A stretch of DNA of 64,000 nt from Isoetes taiwanensis (Eukaryota; Streptophyta; Lycopodiopsida; Isoetales; Isoetaceae): positions 590,252-654,251 of the forward strand of contig JAJEKV010000109.1 of assembly GCA_021234155.1 (NCBI GenBank). The letters run 5' to 3'. The position numbers and the translations under genes are program-made. Of the stretch, positions 33,281-46,129 are shown in pieces; position 1 is the first letter of the stretch, and each line of letters starts with the position of its first letter. Under the pieces are notes generated by a model. That model did not search any database, had not been told where the DNA came from, and was given only the letters and a program-made list of their open reading frames with translations.

Positions 33281-33460
33281 ATTTTAAAAGCGTAATTTTC
33301 TCAACAAACAATGTTACCTTCTAATGCATATGACAAGATAGTACAAGACATAACTATTCCAACAATGTGTGATGTGATATGCATTAGTTCTCTATTTTAA
33401 AGGCATAATTTTCTTGACAAACAGTGTGGAACCTTCCAATGCATATGACAAGATTTAACT
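33281..33460. repeat. Diverged ~112-bp tandem repeat
   Basis: ATTTTAAAAGCGTAATTTTCT at 33281 recurs as ATTTTAAAGGCATAATTTTCT at 33393, each followed by an AATGCATATGACAAGAT phrase. A third diverged copy begins near 32683. No coding content. Confidence 0.55.
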
Positions 33461-34621
33461 ATCTGGCAAGTAAAATAGCGTAAGAATTAGTTCCCTTAAT
33501 CCTGAAGTATAAGTGCCAGAAAGTCCTTTTTAATTCTGAAATTCACATCGATGGATACTGTTTGCACAATAAAAAACCGTATATTTGTAACATATGATTG
33601 TTGAAGGTTTTGTGTCGTATTCGTATGAGAATATGTAGAATCCTAATGATGGACTAGTGGATTCCAAATAGAAGCATTATTCTTTCGTGGTTTTTTTTCC
33701 TAGGGTTTTTCGATGCTGTGGATTGCGCTTCGATTTTTTCTATTTAGGGCATGTGACATGTGGTGGAAGCGGATGGTTGCCGGTGCCATGGCTCCAGAGC
33801 TTCTGGTGTCCTGCTGCATGTTTTCAATTTGGGAGGCCTTTGGTAAGGGCGGCCAGGCTTAAGCGATGCGGCACAAGGAGTACCATAACAGGATCAGCGA
33901 GGAGGGGGTTGTATCTTCTTCTTCTCCAGGGTGTTTTGGTAAGAAATGAGGTTTACAGGGAAGTAAACCCTGTTATGGCACATTGCAGACAGGGGAGCTT
34001 GGCCGGGCCTTGTTAAATTTGACCTTCTTAAACCCAGCATTAATCCGGCCTTCCAGACGGGAGTTTCTGGTGTTGCTCTGGTTTAACAGCTCTATAATTC
34101 CTTGCAAGTTTTTTGGTGCAAAGCTTCTTTGATTTTCTTGCTTACGGCCTGCTGGATCGACAGATTACAGCAAAATCCCTTGCACCTGCACTAAAATCCA
34201 CGAAGTAAGCATGTAAAAAACAATGTTGTATGGCTGGCATCACAGAGATTGACGGCCTGTGCTTTCTAGTTCTTGGCTGTGGCAAAAATTTCTTGGCTTG
34301 CGGGCGTGTGTATCCAAATTCCGCTACCAATTTGGCCTGAAATTGCCACTATTGTCCGGCTATGACCGGACTGATCAAGATCTGTTATTGGGTTGTGTAG
34401 AACGAACCATGATGCTAGAGAGCCGAGCAGGAGATTAAGGGAAAAATTATTCCGACACAGCATCTTCACCTGGCCAACAGAGCCTGTGAAACGATGGCGT
34501 TTGGAATGTTGCTGCTATGTTTGAGCTGTGAACATTGGATTGGAACTGGGGTTCGATTCCCCAGGCTCGTCTCATCTTTGGATGCTACTGTTGTGTTTGG
34601 GTTATGCCTTGCCGTAGAGTA
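33461..34621. other. No gene supported
   Basis: Contains open frames (for example 33687-34016) without recognisable domains. The GC-richer part from 33680 to 34060 resembles a LINE or gene leader, but I cannot assign it. Confidence 0.4.
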
Positions 34622-34862
34622 TTGAGAGCGATAGAAGTTACTGTCTGCATGTGGGAAGTAGGATGCTGCCACAAATAGGGATATGGATCCAATCTATCCA
34701 CATCTGAGTAAGAGCGATAGAAGTCATTGTCTGCATGTGGGACGTAGAATGCTATGATAAAGCGGAGGTCATTGCAACTCTACACTCGTACTCACAGGCA
34801 GCGATTGTGTCTGTCTGTCTTGTGTAGAGAGATTGATGGCGCCAGGACTGTTAGATAGTAGT
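34622..34862 (-). mobile_element. LINE fragment, near-identical to 51000-51240
   Basis: About 240 bases almost identical to 51000-51240 in the endonuclease part of LINE copy 1, with only a few substitutions seen (for example GTGGGAAG against GTGTGAAG). Its edges are sharp. Within it the phrase GAGCGATAGAAGT recurs at a spacing of about 85 bases. Confidence 0.7.
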
Positions 34863-37504
34863 ACTGTTGCATTGCATGGGCACCAGTGTGCCTAAATACT
34901 ATTTTAACCCATGGTGTTTAGTCAAAGGGCGCCCCTTTAAAAGCGGGTCAGTTTGACCCCACGAAGACTGCAAACGGCGTGCAAGATGTATGCAGAGGGA
35001 ATATCCTGTGAATTGTGCCAGGCTCCAAAGCTATAATACACAGTTTATCTATAATCCAAAATGGACTCAAATATAACATATTTGAGTCCATTATATTTGA
35101 GTTCCATTTTGAGCAGTATTATTAACACGGAAATTGAGCAATTTGTTTGTTCAACCACACAATTTACATTTGCATTTTAAAGACTCGATTTTGTAACAGA
35201 CTAGATCTGTTCATGATGGAGAAACTTAACCCACCAATCACAACCACATCCATAGTGCCAATGCGCCCGATAAGAAAATACTTTAAGACCTCGTAGAATG
35301 TATACAAATAGTGGACAAAAGCGAGATATCAGGGAGAATACAACTCGGAAAGCAACAAAGGACGAAGACATGAAGGGACAAATCTACTCATTTCATATTT
35401 AAATTTATATGAAATCCACAACAGGAGTACGCAATGCAAACATAGCAAGTGAACAATATGATTGTGGATCAACACCCCACCAAGACTGTTCTGAGCAGTT
35501 CATGGACTCATCTAAAATAAATCACCTAAAGGCACTTCAATGAAAACCGATCAACAAGTGCCATATTTAAGGGGTCAGCAGCATCAGCATTTGCTGAAAT
35601 TCTATCGACATTATGTTTTCCACCAAATGCCAAGAGATCAATTAAACAAACTAAGTCATGCATCTGTTATATTCATACATCCAGACTTCAGACGGACTTT
35701 CTGGAATCTCTAGATTGAATTGTCATCCTGCTGTCCAGACTTTGCAACAGAGGAACCCTTCTTGCAGTTACAGGTGTTCCTGAATGATCAGGCAAGTCCA
35801 CAAAGAATATCAGTGGAAGAGCCAGGTTTTCATAATGATATCCCAGGTATTGTGAGTCCATGATTGCATACGATCTTTTGTAGTTAACCAGATGAGATTA
35901 AATTTCTCATAGGTGAACAGGCCAAGAGTTCTGGTTCCTGCACAGCAGCTCTGTTTGTAGATATGTTTGGAGGCCAGCAAGTGGCACTGGATGCACAAAG
36001 CAGGGACAAACATTTTGAAAAAAAATGTCGCTTTCAAATTACACGTCTCCAAATTCAGGGTCTGATACTGTAAGCAATGCTGGGCTTGGCGATATTTCCA
36101 GCTACACGTTTTTAACATTTCAGAGACCACACCATCCATGTACAAAGAACGGGTCAATATAAGTGGGTTGAATCTTACAGTATAAGTGGGTTGAATCTTA
36201 CAGCTGCTGGATGTGAGGACCATTTTGATTCTAGTAGAAATTTATGTCTTTCACAAAGAGAGAATTTTGAGGATTCATTAAGGGAACAGTCTCGAGCCGA
36301 TGCCGCATTGTGGTAGGGCAAAGCCTTTTGGGGCGCGTGTCGGAGATATGTTTCAAGACCGGTCGATAACTGGTAGTCCCTGGAAAACTTCCCCTAAGCT
36401 TGATTTTGTCTTCTAAAAGCTTATGACCAAGCATGGATGTGCTTGACTCACACCAACTCTAAGAGTTGATGGGTGGCAAGAAGTAAATCATATCTATTCT
36501 ACTCCGACTAATGTTATTAAGGGAACAGTGTGTACGTCTATAAGCTTCAATTACCCTTTTCACATGTCTATAAGCTTCAATCACCCTTTTCACAAATCGT
36601 TCAAACCCGAAGAGCGTGATAATGTTCACAAGGCAAAACATTACATTTCACATTATGGCAATTTCATGTTGGAGAAGACCACAGGATGCTGGTTATCATG
36701 CAGTCTAATTTTTGGATTACGTTTAACCTCATGTAGAACAGAATTTTCCTGACTCATTTCATGAATACCTGGATTGTGCTTTGAACTCCAAGAGTAGGAG
36801 AGTCCCCCCAAATGAACGTAATAATTTGTTAGAGGACTTTCCAAATCAGGTACCACTTTCCAGATCAGGTACAATTTGTCAGTCCTGGAAAGTGGTAGTT
36901 GCAATATGCTGATACATAGCATATCAAACTTGTCGAAGGTATTGCACTCACATTACGTGTATCACATACAGGAAGCACCCAAAGTGAAGAAAATACAAAG
37001 GAATTGCAATCAGGTATATGGAATCTTTCAAGGTGCTTATTGCATGAACATTAGCATCGAGGCATAATTTTTGCAATCCACTAGACTTGAGCCAGAGCCC
37101 TTTGCAACATGCTGAGGTAACACAGGTTATAATGGCTTTAGGTAATGATAAAACTAAATTATTACCTTTATGATTCTTATGCAGGTTGAAGCAGCAGATG
37201 CTAACACACACTTGTGGGGAGAAAAACTGGGGAGTCATCCAGAACATTTTGATTATAGACTCAAGAATGTTAAAGTCCCCTTTGACAAGCAGCTCCTTAG
37301 ACAACGAGGACGGTGGGCACTGGGTCAAATCCATCATTTAAATTAAATTTTAAAAATTCATAATTTTGAGTCCGCCAGCTGAGTACAACACTCAAAATCA
37401 AGGTAATACACCACTTGCAATTTTATGCCAGAAGTTTATATGTGCTTTTGATCTTCCCTTGTCCATTTGTAATAAATTAGATATGTTAATCCTCCTATTC
37501 TCAG
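34863..37504. other. Non-coding stretch with small repeats
   Basis: No gene recognised. A 13-base perfect inverted repeat, ATGGACTCAAATA, lies near 35058-35092. A 23-base tandem pair, TATAAGTGGGTTGAATCTTA plus CAG, is at 36156-36201. A 30-base near-perfect pair containing CTATAAGCTTCAATYACCCT starts at 36536. The minus-strand open frame 36223-35810 is partly made of the second repeat and has no domain. Confidence 0.5.
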
Positions 37505-38155
37505 ATGATGTTTCTAAGGGAGCAGGGAAGGACAATCCTAGTGAGCCATGTATCAATATTGTCAAGGCAGCAGTTCAAGTCCCACAGCAGGAGGCTTTGG
37601 AAAGTTTAAAAATGAAGCAACAATCCTTTTCTAATGCAACTGACATCAGCAAGTCAGTACCCCCAAAGGATACTGTGGTATTGCCATTTGAAATGCATGG
37701 CTCGCACATTGACAGTGTTGGAGAGAAGGGTGAGGAAGAGATTCTTCTGGTTGCCTCACAGAGAAGCCCAAAAAGTATTGGACTTCCATTATCTGGATCC
37801 CAGATCCAATGCTGTCAATGAGTACCCTGATGTAGACCAGGTTCAGATGCGCATGGATCCAATGCTGTCAATAATGAATACCCTGATGTAGACCAGGTTC
37901 AGATGCGCATGGCTTTTATTCGTGCACGGTCTGTTTGTGGATCTGGAGGATGATAGCTTTGCTGGTGAATCTGCAGCACATGGAACTATTTCCATTAAAG
38001 ACAACTATGTTGATGGGTTCTGCAACGAAGTTGAGCCCAATTTAAAAAATGACAAACCTGAGGAGAATAAAAGTATAGTGGATCCAAAAGGTGCCTCAGC
38101 TTCCATCGCCTCTGATATGGAGGAAACCAGGCTGGATAACAGATGTCAGGTCCGT
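37505..38155 (+). pseudogene. Unrecognised host gene fragment broken by a tandem duplication
   Basis: After a TCCTATTCTCAG acceptor an acidic, serine-rich coding stretch begins DDVSKGAGKDNPSEP and runs without stops to 37820. There a block of about 55 bases (GATCCAATGCTGTCAATGAG onward) is duplicated in tandem, shifting the frame. Beyond the duplication the same protein appears to continue as NEYPDVDQVQMRMAFIRA, then DDSFAGESAAHGTISIKDNY, then DMEETRLDNRCQ. The amino-acid content is that of a real, probably nuclear or disordered protein, but I cannot name the family. Other exons are not visible. Confidence 0.5.
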
Positions 38156-38660
38156 CTCTTGCCATGCGTAGTCAATGGCCAGGCTTGCACTGAGAGGACT
38201 GTGTATAAAGCAGTATTCTGATCCCTTCTCAGATAAAGAGTCAAGTTAGGAACACGTAGAGGATGAGCAAAGCAATACTCCAAGAGCAGGTTGAGCTGAG
38301 CTTATCTCACACTTTTAAAGTTACTTAGCAATATTAGTTTGTAAGGAATTCGCTACTGCATTACTTTATATGTATTATAGTTGAGTGGCTTGGTCATACT
38401 TTTTATTTTTCAAAAAGATGGGGAAACAGAAGCAGAGATAAAAAGAAAGCCATGAGTTAATGTTTACATTAACATGTTAACAAAAATACAGTAATTTCAA
38501 TTGTCGATATATTGCAATGTATGTAGTGGAATTGTCTGATTCTTCCTCTTACATGCAAGCCAGCAATTATTTGAAGACAGCTCAAATCATGAGCATACCT
38601 TGCTATAAACAATTCATCACCAAGATGTAAACAGGTTCAGGTATCTGCAAGGTTTAAGTT

Positions 38661-39213
38661 CTACATTGAGGGCCTACCGGATCCAAGCATTTGCCCCACA
38701 ATGGATGTTACCTAAAATAAAAGAAAAGTAAGCTTTGGATATAATGTCATGGCAGTAACCAAGTCATCGGAGTGAAAAGCTTATAATAAATTACCTGCCA
38801 ATATTTTGCAACACAGCGATCGATACAGCTATTTTCACCTACATTTAACTCAGAGTCTTTGTAACTGAAAATGTAAAGATCAAAATTAAAATCAAAATCA
38901 ATGTAACAAAGAAAGACGAACCACATAGAGGCAAATACTTACTTTCTTGCAATGCATTTCTCAAAACACGTATGTGTCATTCTGTTACACACGCAATATG
39001 TTGCAATTAAAGTGTGAATATAGACAATATCAGTGCAGACGAGGTACTCACTTGTTGTAAAGTTCTACACGATACTCCATCTCCTGTTGGGCCATGCCAA
39101 ACATCTGAGACATATAGACCTATTAGTACCGACAAGCAACAGCAAGAAAAATTTCCAACAAATTGCACCATTTCTTTTTCAACGGCCGATGGAGCCGGCT
39201 CGTTCTTGCTCAT
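38661..39213 (-). CDS. TIM10: Mitochondrial small TIM chaperone TIM10, complete, five exons
   Basis: Five short exons on the minus strand join in phase to 85 codons: 39213-39169, 39104-39052, 38981-38943, 38864-38795 and 38711-38661, all with GT-AG introns. The product starts MSKNEPAPSAVEKEM, continues MAQQEMEYRVELYNKM and ends VTSIVGQMLGSGRPSM. It contains the twin CX3C motifs CFEKC and CIDRC, spaced as in the family, and YKDSELNVGENS between them. TIM10 pairs with TIM9 in the mitochondrial intermembrane space and carries hydrophobic carrier proteins to the TIM22 complex; the cysteines form two intramolecular disulphides. The length is normal and no stop or frameshift is present. This is the best-preserved host gene in the window. 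The start at 39213 is the only ATG upstream of exon 2 in frame; the ATG opening exon 2 is an alternative start. Confidence 0.92.
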
Positions 39214-39326
39214 CTCCGCTCAATCGATGGACCTCCACACTCAACTTAGGTTACGTTAAATTTGTTATTTTAACAGCTCGATATTCATACACAATTTAGG
39301 TTAGGTTAGTGTTCCGTATATGGGAA

Positions 39327-39395
39327 AGGCCCCTTGGGCCTTTTTCTGGAAGGGAAAGGTGGCCGACCCGCCAGAAAAAGGCCCAAAGGGGCCTT
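39327..39395. repeat. 26-bp inverted repeat just upstream of TIM10
   Basis: AAAGGCCCCTTGGGCCTTTT and its continuation TCTGG are mirrored by CCAGAAAAAGGCCCAAAGGG to 39395 with one indel, around a loop containing GGTGGCCGACCCG. It lies about 115 bases before the TIM10 start codon, so it may be a small foldback transposon or part of the promoter. Confidence 0.6.
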
Positions 39396-39472
39396 TCACC
39401 ACCAGTATAAATGGGAAATGTCGTGTCACTGTTCTTCCTTTTGCTTTGGCTATGGAGCAGATTTGCCGGAGT

Positions 39473-39777
39473 CTGGTCATGGCGCAACATGTTTTCTCTA
39501 TGGCGCTGGTGTCTTTTCTTGCTCTTTAGGTCGTGTTTGGTTATGGCGCCTTAATTGATAGTGTAGCGCCACAGATTTGCCGAGTTCTTGCGAAGTTTTT
39601 GGAAGTTTTTCGAAGTTTCCCTTTGGCACAACATTTTTCCGGACTTTGGCCATGGCGCAACATTTTTCTGCTATGTCAGTGGTCTCATTTCTTGTTCTTT
39701 ACCTCATTTTTTGTTATGGCGCCTAAGTTTATGGTGTATCGCCTTAGATTTGCCGAGTTCTTGCGAAGTTTTGTGAA
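39473..39777. repeat. Diverged ~175-bp tandem duplication
   Basis: CATGGCGCAACAT followed about 110 bases later by ATTTGCCGAGTTCTTGCGAA occurs at 39478-39602 and again at 39652-39777. The following 180 bases consist of decayed TCGAGTTTTGAAGA-type phrases. No gene. Confidence 0.6.
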
Positions 39778-40913
39778 GTTTTAGAAGTCTATCGAGTTGC
39801 TTCGAGGTTTTGTTGAGTTTCTTGCAAACTTTGTCGAAAATCGGTCGAGTCCTGAAGAGTTTTGTCGAGTTTTGAAGACATCTACCGAGTTCTGAAGACT
39901 TCTGCCGAGTTTTGACAAACTTTTCTGAGATTTTATCGAAAAACTGTCGAGTTTTTCCAACATGCAGCAGGTATTAACTTGTTTGTTCGATTATTTTATT
40001 TTATATTGTTTCTTTAGTGCCTAACATTTTGTCCTTCAGGTTTTGGAAGCTTCTGGAGTCGACAAAATTGCTGAGGTTGTAAAGTTTCGACAATCTGGCT
40101 TTTTGATGTTCGTTTTCTTATGGTTTATTTGCTCTTGATGTGTGTGAAATTGTGAAGAGAATGACTAGAGGTGGAAGTGTGTGAAACCAACACTAATGGC
40201 ATGATTTCTGGATCTCATATTTGTAATTTTTGAGTTTTAACTGATCTACTGATTGTAACTGATCTAAAGGATCGTTTGTAACTTTTGATTTTGAATACAA
40301 AGCCTTTGATTTTACTAGACTTTCTATATTTTTTTTCTATGCATTCTGCTTTATTTACTATTCATTCTAATGTTTTTACTATTCATTCTAAAAGCTCAAA
40401 AAATATAGTGCAAAAACAATTGAGTAAATGGTAGAATAGGCAACTTTCCTGTTTATAATAAATGCCACGTGTCAGTTCCATATTCAATATAGGAGCAGAA
40501 TGACACCTAAGGAAACTTTATGTATATAGGAATGTCCGTGTGGAGGGGATTCCAACCTAAAAAACTGGCCGACGCGCGGAGGCCAATTTTCTGGCCGGTG
40601 TGACGATTACAGCCGGAATTCCCGACACGCGGACATTGGTATAACGTGAAATTTTGGTGCTAAGCCATTTTCTTCTATTCTAATGCGAGGAGCTCCGAGC
40701 CCTGGCTATGGCATCTTCTTGGCGCCATACGTCCTCCTAAGTTCCGATCGTCTTGTTTCTTAGTTATATTGAAGCGCGAAGATCATCTTAATGTGTAGGT
40801 CGTCTTTGCAGCGCCTTCTTTCAACAAAGGTGTATTATCATTTTTGTGGTTTCGGCAGTGATAATAAGCTTTTTTACTTGCTACATCAATGCTGGAGGTC
40901 CAGATCCTCACTT
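39778..40913. other. No gene seen
   Basis: Low-complexity and AT-rich DNA. I recognise no coding exon, RNA gene or transposon end. Confidence 0.4.
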
Positions 40914-42068
40914 TGTATAATGATCATTATGGAACACTTAGAATTTAAAAATGATTCATAGAGAGTGCTTTGTAGATTGAAACATGTTAAACCACTCCAT
41001 AGATGTTTAGTTTTTTATAGAGCATTATATTCAAGACTTAAAACATAGTATTACATCTATAATTCTAACACAATAGAAATATAAGATAAACAAGAAGGGG
41101 AAGCTAAGCTTAGCATTGAGGCCTTTGACAAACTAAAAGAATGCATGTTGCAATATTTCTCTTCATTTAGAGATAACTTTTCTCAAAATCAATAGTGCCA
41201 TTCAATCTATTACAATACAAACTACAATTCTCTATCAAAAAATAAATATGACACTATTGCGCAAAATGCTTACAGTTACAGCCGGTTTTTAAGTATTAAG
41301 TTGGCAGTGAGCAAGTCACAGGCAGTGAGCAGGACCTCAGGGTAGCACTACCTTACACTATCAAGCTGGATTTTATATATGTTTACCTAATAGGATGTTG
41401 CAGAATTGAAACTGGGTTGCTCAACACAATTCAAGACTTCATGGCTTTGTATTTCTCATGATTGTTCATGAGAATTTTATAGTTCTGAAGCAAGTTTTTT
41501 CGACTCGTTAATGCTCTTAAACTTACTCTTCCTTTGCCCGCCTAGAGTCTCTTACAAGTCATTCTTCAAGAACATATGGCTTCCTCCAATCTCTTTAACT
41601 GGGCTGGAAAAACAAATTGTAATTCCCATCATCAAAATGCGAAATGGATAGATTACAAATGAGATCACAAATCGAGAGATACATCAAAGAAGGAATATAA
41701 ATTAAAAAACAAACAAGAGAGAGATAGTAAACATTGGTGTAGTCCACTGCAGAGCACTTTATGTGTGTGTTTATCAAAAACACTGAGCAGAGAGCCACTA
41801 CCACTGCCAATTGCACCAAAAAAAGGAAGCAAAAAAAGGGGGGAAATGGACAATAAACCATTGATTTTCTTACTTTTTTTGGGAACTTATCGGGAACGCT
41901 ATTCCCAAAGATGGGAATGGCATTCAGAACAGTGTTCCCAATAATGGGTCATCCAGGACCGGAACTTGGCATTCCCGAAAATGAGTCGTTTGGAACCGGA
42001 ACTTGATATTTTCGAACGTAGAACCTTAGGGAACACATTCCAGAACGGGAACGCATTCGGAACGGCGC

Positions 42069-44147
42069 TATTACAAATGCTCTGTTCTTCCTGCAAATTC
42101 ATCAACTTATTAGAAAATAAAACACCACAGGGTACTCGATTTACCACCCAACCGGACCCACTAGAAGAGATGTCACCAAGTCAAGCTACTCTGCAAGACT
42201 GTAAAAGAACAAGCTCTCTCTAGCCACCAACCACTGGTGTTACAGAAACTCCTTCTAATGATATGATCAAGCAAGAAACAAAAGAAAATACTGCAGATCA
42301 AGGCTATGTTCTTCATCATCAATATAGGAAAACGTAGATCTAGTTGTGCAGTCAGCTTAGACCCCTATGCACCTTTCTGGGCATAACGGCATAACTTTCA
42401 AACCATAAGGAATCTATGAACAACTAAGCCAATCTAGAAACTAGACTTTTTCCAAGAAGGTAAGGATCGCTGATTTCTGAGTTGTGGTCGCGAAGATATC
42501 ACATCTCAAAGTTGTCCTTATTTATAGGTAACAATCTTTTTTTGCCTTTTTTGCTTTTAAATAAAGGTAAAGGTTTATTTTTAGCTCTCCTTTTTATTAT
42601 ATCAGGATTTAGGCATACTGGATGGCTTTCTTACTTGATCATATCAATAAATATTGTTCCATGCAAGGCCACTCCCCCCAAACACCATATATCAATTCCT
42701 TCCCTTCTCAAGACTGATCGTCCTCGATCATCTGCCTTGCAGTTCTTAACAATTCCTTCCCATCTCAAGACTGATCATCCTCGATCATCTGCCTTGCAGA
42801 AACAATTTTCTTTCCTTTCCGTCTCAAGGTTGATCGTACTCGATCATTTGTCCTGCGGAAACAACCATATTTTCCCAAAGCTAGTCACCTGACTATCTGC
42901 TTTGCTGGAATAATCACCTTTCTTTCCAAGCTAGTCGCCTGACTATCTGCTTCGAAAGGATTTCTCCTAGGTTGGTAAACTTACCATCTGCCTAAAAGAC
43001 TCTTAAGGATCTGGCTTTTGTGCTGCAGTCACAGTTATCTCCTTACTCTTAAACTCTATAGCAACATTCGATTGAAAAAGTTTCCCTTTCCTTAACTCAA
43101 ATCAAAACTATGCTCAGTCAAACTAGCAATCACAAGCATACATAAACTTGGTTGGTTTACTTATCTTTCAGATAATCAATCCGAATTCGTACTCTATCTC
43201 TTAGGCTTCTGCCGTCTCTTTGTCAACTTGGAGATGGATCTTTCTGATCATTTGCAAAGCATGTTTTTCTTGCTCAATATCTTCTAGACTCCAACTACTC
43301 AGGACAATCCTTTTCGTCTCTTGTCCTTTCTTACTTCCCCTGCATTAAGAACAACAACAGTTTCTTCCTTCCTTCTCCGAGATCTGTTAAACCAACCTGT
43401 TAACCTCCCTGGAACTTTCTAGTCATCAGGTATATGTTACAACATCGAATTGACTAAAACAAAATCTCGAAACGTGTTAAAGGCCTAACACATGATTATT
43501 TTAACAAGATCAACTTACGCTCTGATACCAATTGTTACGAATGCTCCGTTCTTCCTGCAAATCCATCAACTTATTAGAAAATAAAACACCACAGGGTACT
43601 CGATTTACCACCCAACCGGACCAACTAGAAGAGATGTCACCAAGTCAAGCTACTCTGCAAGACTGTAAAAGAACAAGCTCTCTCTAGCCACCAACCACTG
43701 GTGTTACAGGAACTCCTTCTAATGATATGATCAAGCAAGAAACAAGAGAAAATACTGCAGATCAAGGCTATGTTCTTTATCATCAATATAGGAAGACGTA
43801 GATCTAGTTGTGTGGTCAGCTTAGACCCCTATGCACCTTTCTGGGCATAACTTTCAAACCATAAGGAATCTATGAACAACCAAACCCAATCTAGAAACTA
43901 GACTTCAAGGCTTTCCAATAAGGTAAGGATCGCTGATTTCTGAGTTGTTATCACATTTCAAAGTTGTCCTTATTTATAGGTAACAATATCTTTTTTTACC
44001 TTTTTTTGCTTTTAAATAAAAGTCAAGGTTTATTTTTAGCTCTCTTTTTTATAATATCAGGGCTTAGGCATACTGGATGGCTTTCTTACTTGATCATATC
44101 AATAAATATTGTTCCATGCAAGGCCACTTCCCGAGCACCATATATCA
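42069..44147 (-). mobile_element. Small complete non-autonomous LTR retrotransposon
   Basis: Two LTRs of about 620 bases (42069-42694 and 43533-44147) flank only 838 bases of internal DNA with no coding frame. Minus-strand features: LTR ends TGATATATGG and TCGTAACA, primer-binding site TGGTATCAGAGC at 43530-43519, and polypurine tract GAGAAGGGAAGGAAT next to the 3' LTR at about 42695-42709. Five-base flanks GGCGC at 42064-42068 and GGCGC at 44148-44152 are identical. The LTRs look very similar, with few differences, so the insertion is relatively young. The internal part begins with about three copies of a ~55-base unit containing CTCAAGACTGATC and CTCGATCATCTGCC. It would depend on proteins from another element. 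Confidence 0.85.
43519..43530 (-). other. Primer-binding site of the small LTR element
   Basis: TGGTATCAGAGC on the minus strand, two bases from the LTR; initiator methionine tRNA type, as in element B. Confidence 0.85.
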
Positions 44148-45185
44148 GGCGCTCCCAACCTGGAACAAGAACAGGAACGTGAACCTGAAATTTAGAACGG
44201 GAACAGAAACAAATCGGAATGGGAACGACCAACATTTGAGTTTTTAAAATTTAAAAACAGTTTTGGCGTTCTCTTTGCATAATGATCATTGTGGAACACT
44301 TAGAACTTAAAAATGATTCATAGAGACTACCTTGTAGATGGAAACATGTGAAACCACTCCATAGATGCTTAGTTTTTTATATAACATTACATTCAAGACT
44401 TAAAACGTAGTATTACATCTATAATTCTATCACAATAGAAATATAAAATAAACAAGACAGGGAAGTTAAGTTTAGAATTGAGGCATTTGACAAACTAAAT
44501 TAAGAATGCATGTTGCAATATTTCCCTTTCCCTAGAGATAACGTTTCTCAAAATCAATAGTGTTATTTAATCTGTTACAATGTAGCACTACAAATCTCCA
44601 TCAAAAAATAAATTTTGTAGCTCTGCACAAGTTTTCTCGACTCTTTAATGCTCTTAAACTTACTCCTCCTTTGCAGCCTAGAGTCTTCCACAAGTCGTTC
44701 TTCAAAAACACCTGGCTTCCTACAATGCAAGTCTCTTTGCCTGAGCTAGGAAAACAAAATTCCTATCATCAAAATACGAAATGGATAGATTACAAATGAG
44801 ATCGCAAATCGAGAGATACAACAGAGGAGGAACACATAAATTAAAAAATAAACAAGAGAGAGACAATCACGAAACATTTATGTAGTCTGCTGCACAACAC
44901 TTTATGTGTGCGTTTATGAAAAACACTGAGCAGAGAGCCATTGCTGCTGGTTGCACCATTCCTTCCTACCAAAAAGGAAAGCAAAGAAAGCAAAAAAAAA
45001 TGAACAATAAACCATTGATTTACTTACTTTTTTGGGGAACTTACCGGGAATACCATTTCCAAAGATGGGAACGGGGTTCGGAACGGCATTCACAGTAACA
45101 AACCGTCTGGAATGGGAACTTGCCATTCCGGGAACGTAGAACCCTAGGAAACGTATTCCAAAACGGGAACGCGTTTTGATACAAA

Positions 45186-46129
45186 TGAGCTCATGTCAAC
45201 ATGACTCCCTTCGATTGGCTCTCTCTTTTGAGTGGAAGAGTTCATGTTGATATGCTGCCATTCCAAAAATGACAAGTGTAAAAAGGGTTAGTGAAATCAT
45301 TAATATCATTTAAATAATTGCTCTTTCCTACCCCACCATGTTGATGTCAACATGTGACCTTACCTTAATATCTAATCCATGTCAACATGGAAGGAATCAT
45401 GTCAACGACAACATGTGATCTAACTATTAGATTAGTAACGTAATCATTAACCCAAAAATAAAAATGAGCATAAAATTAAAGTGATCTTTCCCACTTTAAC
45501 GGGGTCATCTTGAGCTCAGACATGGCGAGCAGAGCGCCTCCTTGTCGAGCTGATCATATTAGGTTTTGGAAGTTTAGGTCATGGGGGTTAGACTCAATGA
45601 TTACCAGTTGGAATTGTTAATTTCTGGTTGATGTTTTTGCAAGCTAGAAAAAGGATTGGTGAAAAAAAAAACAGAGTTTATATGTCAAATCTAGTGTATT
45701 TGAATTCTACTATATAAAAAATCCAGTATACACTGATATACACTGACAAATTTTCTGGTTATACCTCAAATATTTTTCGAACCCCTATGTTTCCACAAGT
45801 TGGACTATGTTGTATAGCAAATTTAGAAATATACTCTAAGGTTTCAAACAAATACGCAATGGTGCCGATTTAATGCATGTATTCTACATTAGGAGAAAGC
45901 TCTCACCCCAAATATTACAATTTCTGTTAGCCACCTCATATACCCATGAGAAGAAACTTGCAAATATAATCCATCATCATTCACCCATGACAACCGCAAA
46001 CAAAACTACAAAGCGGGCATTTTTGTGTTCGAAGTAAGGATATATAATCATGTTAGATATGAAAAAATTAGTATTGAACCACAAAAAATAAATTTCACAA
46101 CTATAAATATATATATTGTTGTATATATA
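45186..46129. other. Non-coding DNA with CATGTCAACATG phrases
   Basis: CATGTCAACATG or its near complement occurs about five times between 45190 and 45415. One occurrence forms a perfect 8-base-arm palindrome, CATGTTGATGTCAACATG, at 45337-45354. No gene is visible to 46129. Confidence 0.45.

Larger units (their letters stand above)
40914..45185. repeat. Tandem duplication of a ~1.2 kb GGAACG-rich unit
   Basis: Unit 1 (40914-42068, continued at 44148-44265) and unit 2 (about 44276-45185) share long stretches. Examples are ATAATGATCATTRTGGAACA, CCACTCCATAGATGYTTAG and the AAATGGATAGATTACAAATG block. Both contain runs of degenerate GGGAACG/CGTTCCC phrases, which I have seen described in hAT-type non-autonomous elements. 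Unit 2 lacks about 200 bases present in unit 1. Unit 1 is interrupted by a complete small LTR element. Confidence 0.65.

Noticed and set aside
34480-34575. tRNA-like segment with GGTTCGATTCC (B-box) and a 5-base T-stem
   Set aside because: The T-arm pairs well, but the acceptor stem has mismatches and no D-arm, anticodon arm or A-box can be drawn. At most it is a worn SINE or chance.
35810-36223. 137-codon minus-strand open frame
   Set aside because: It contains a 23-base tandem repeat, lacks any domain and has random-like composition.
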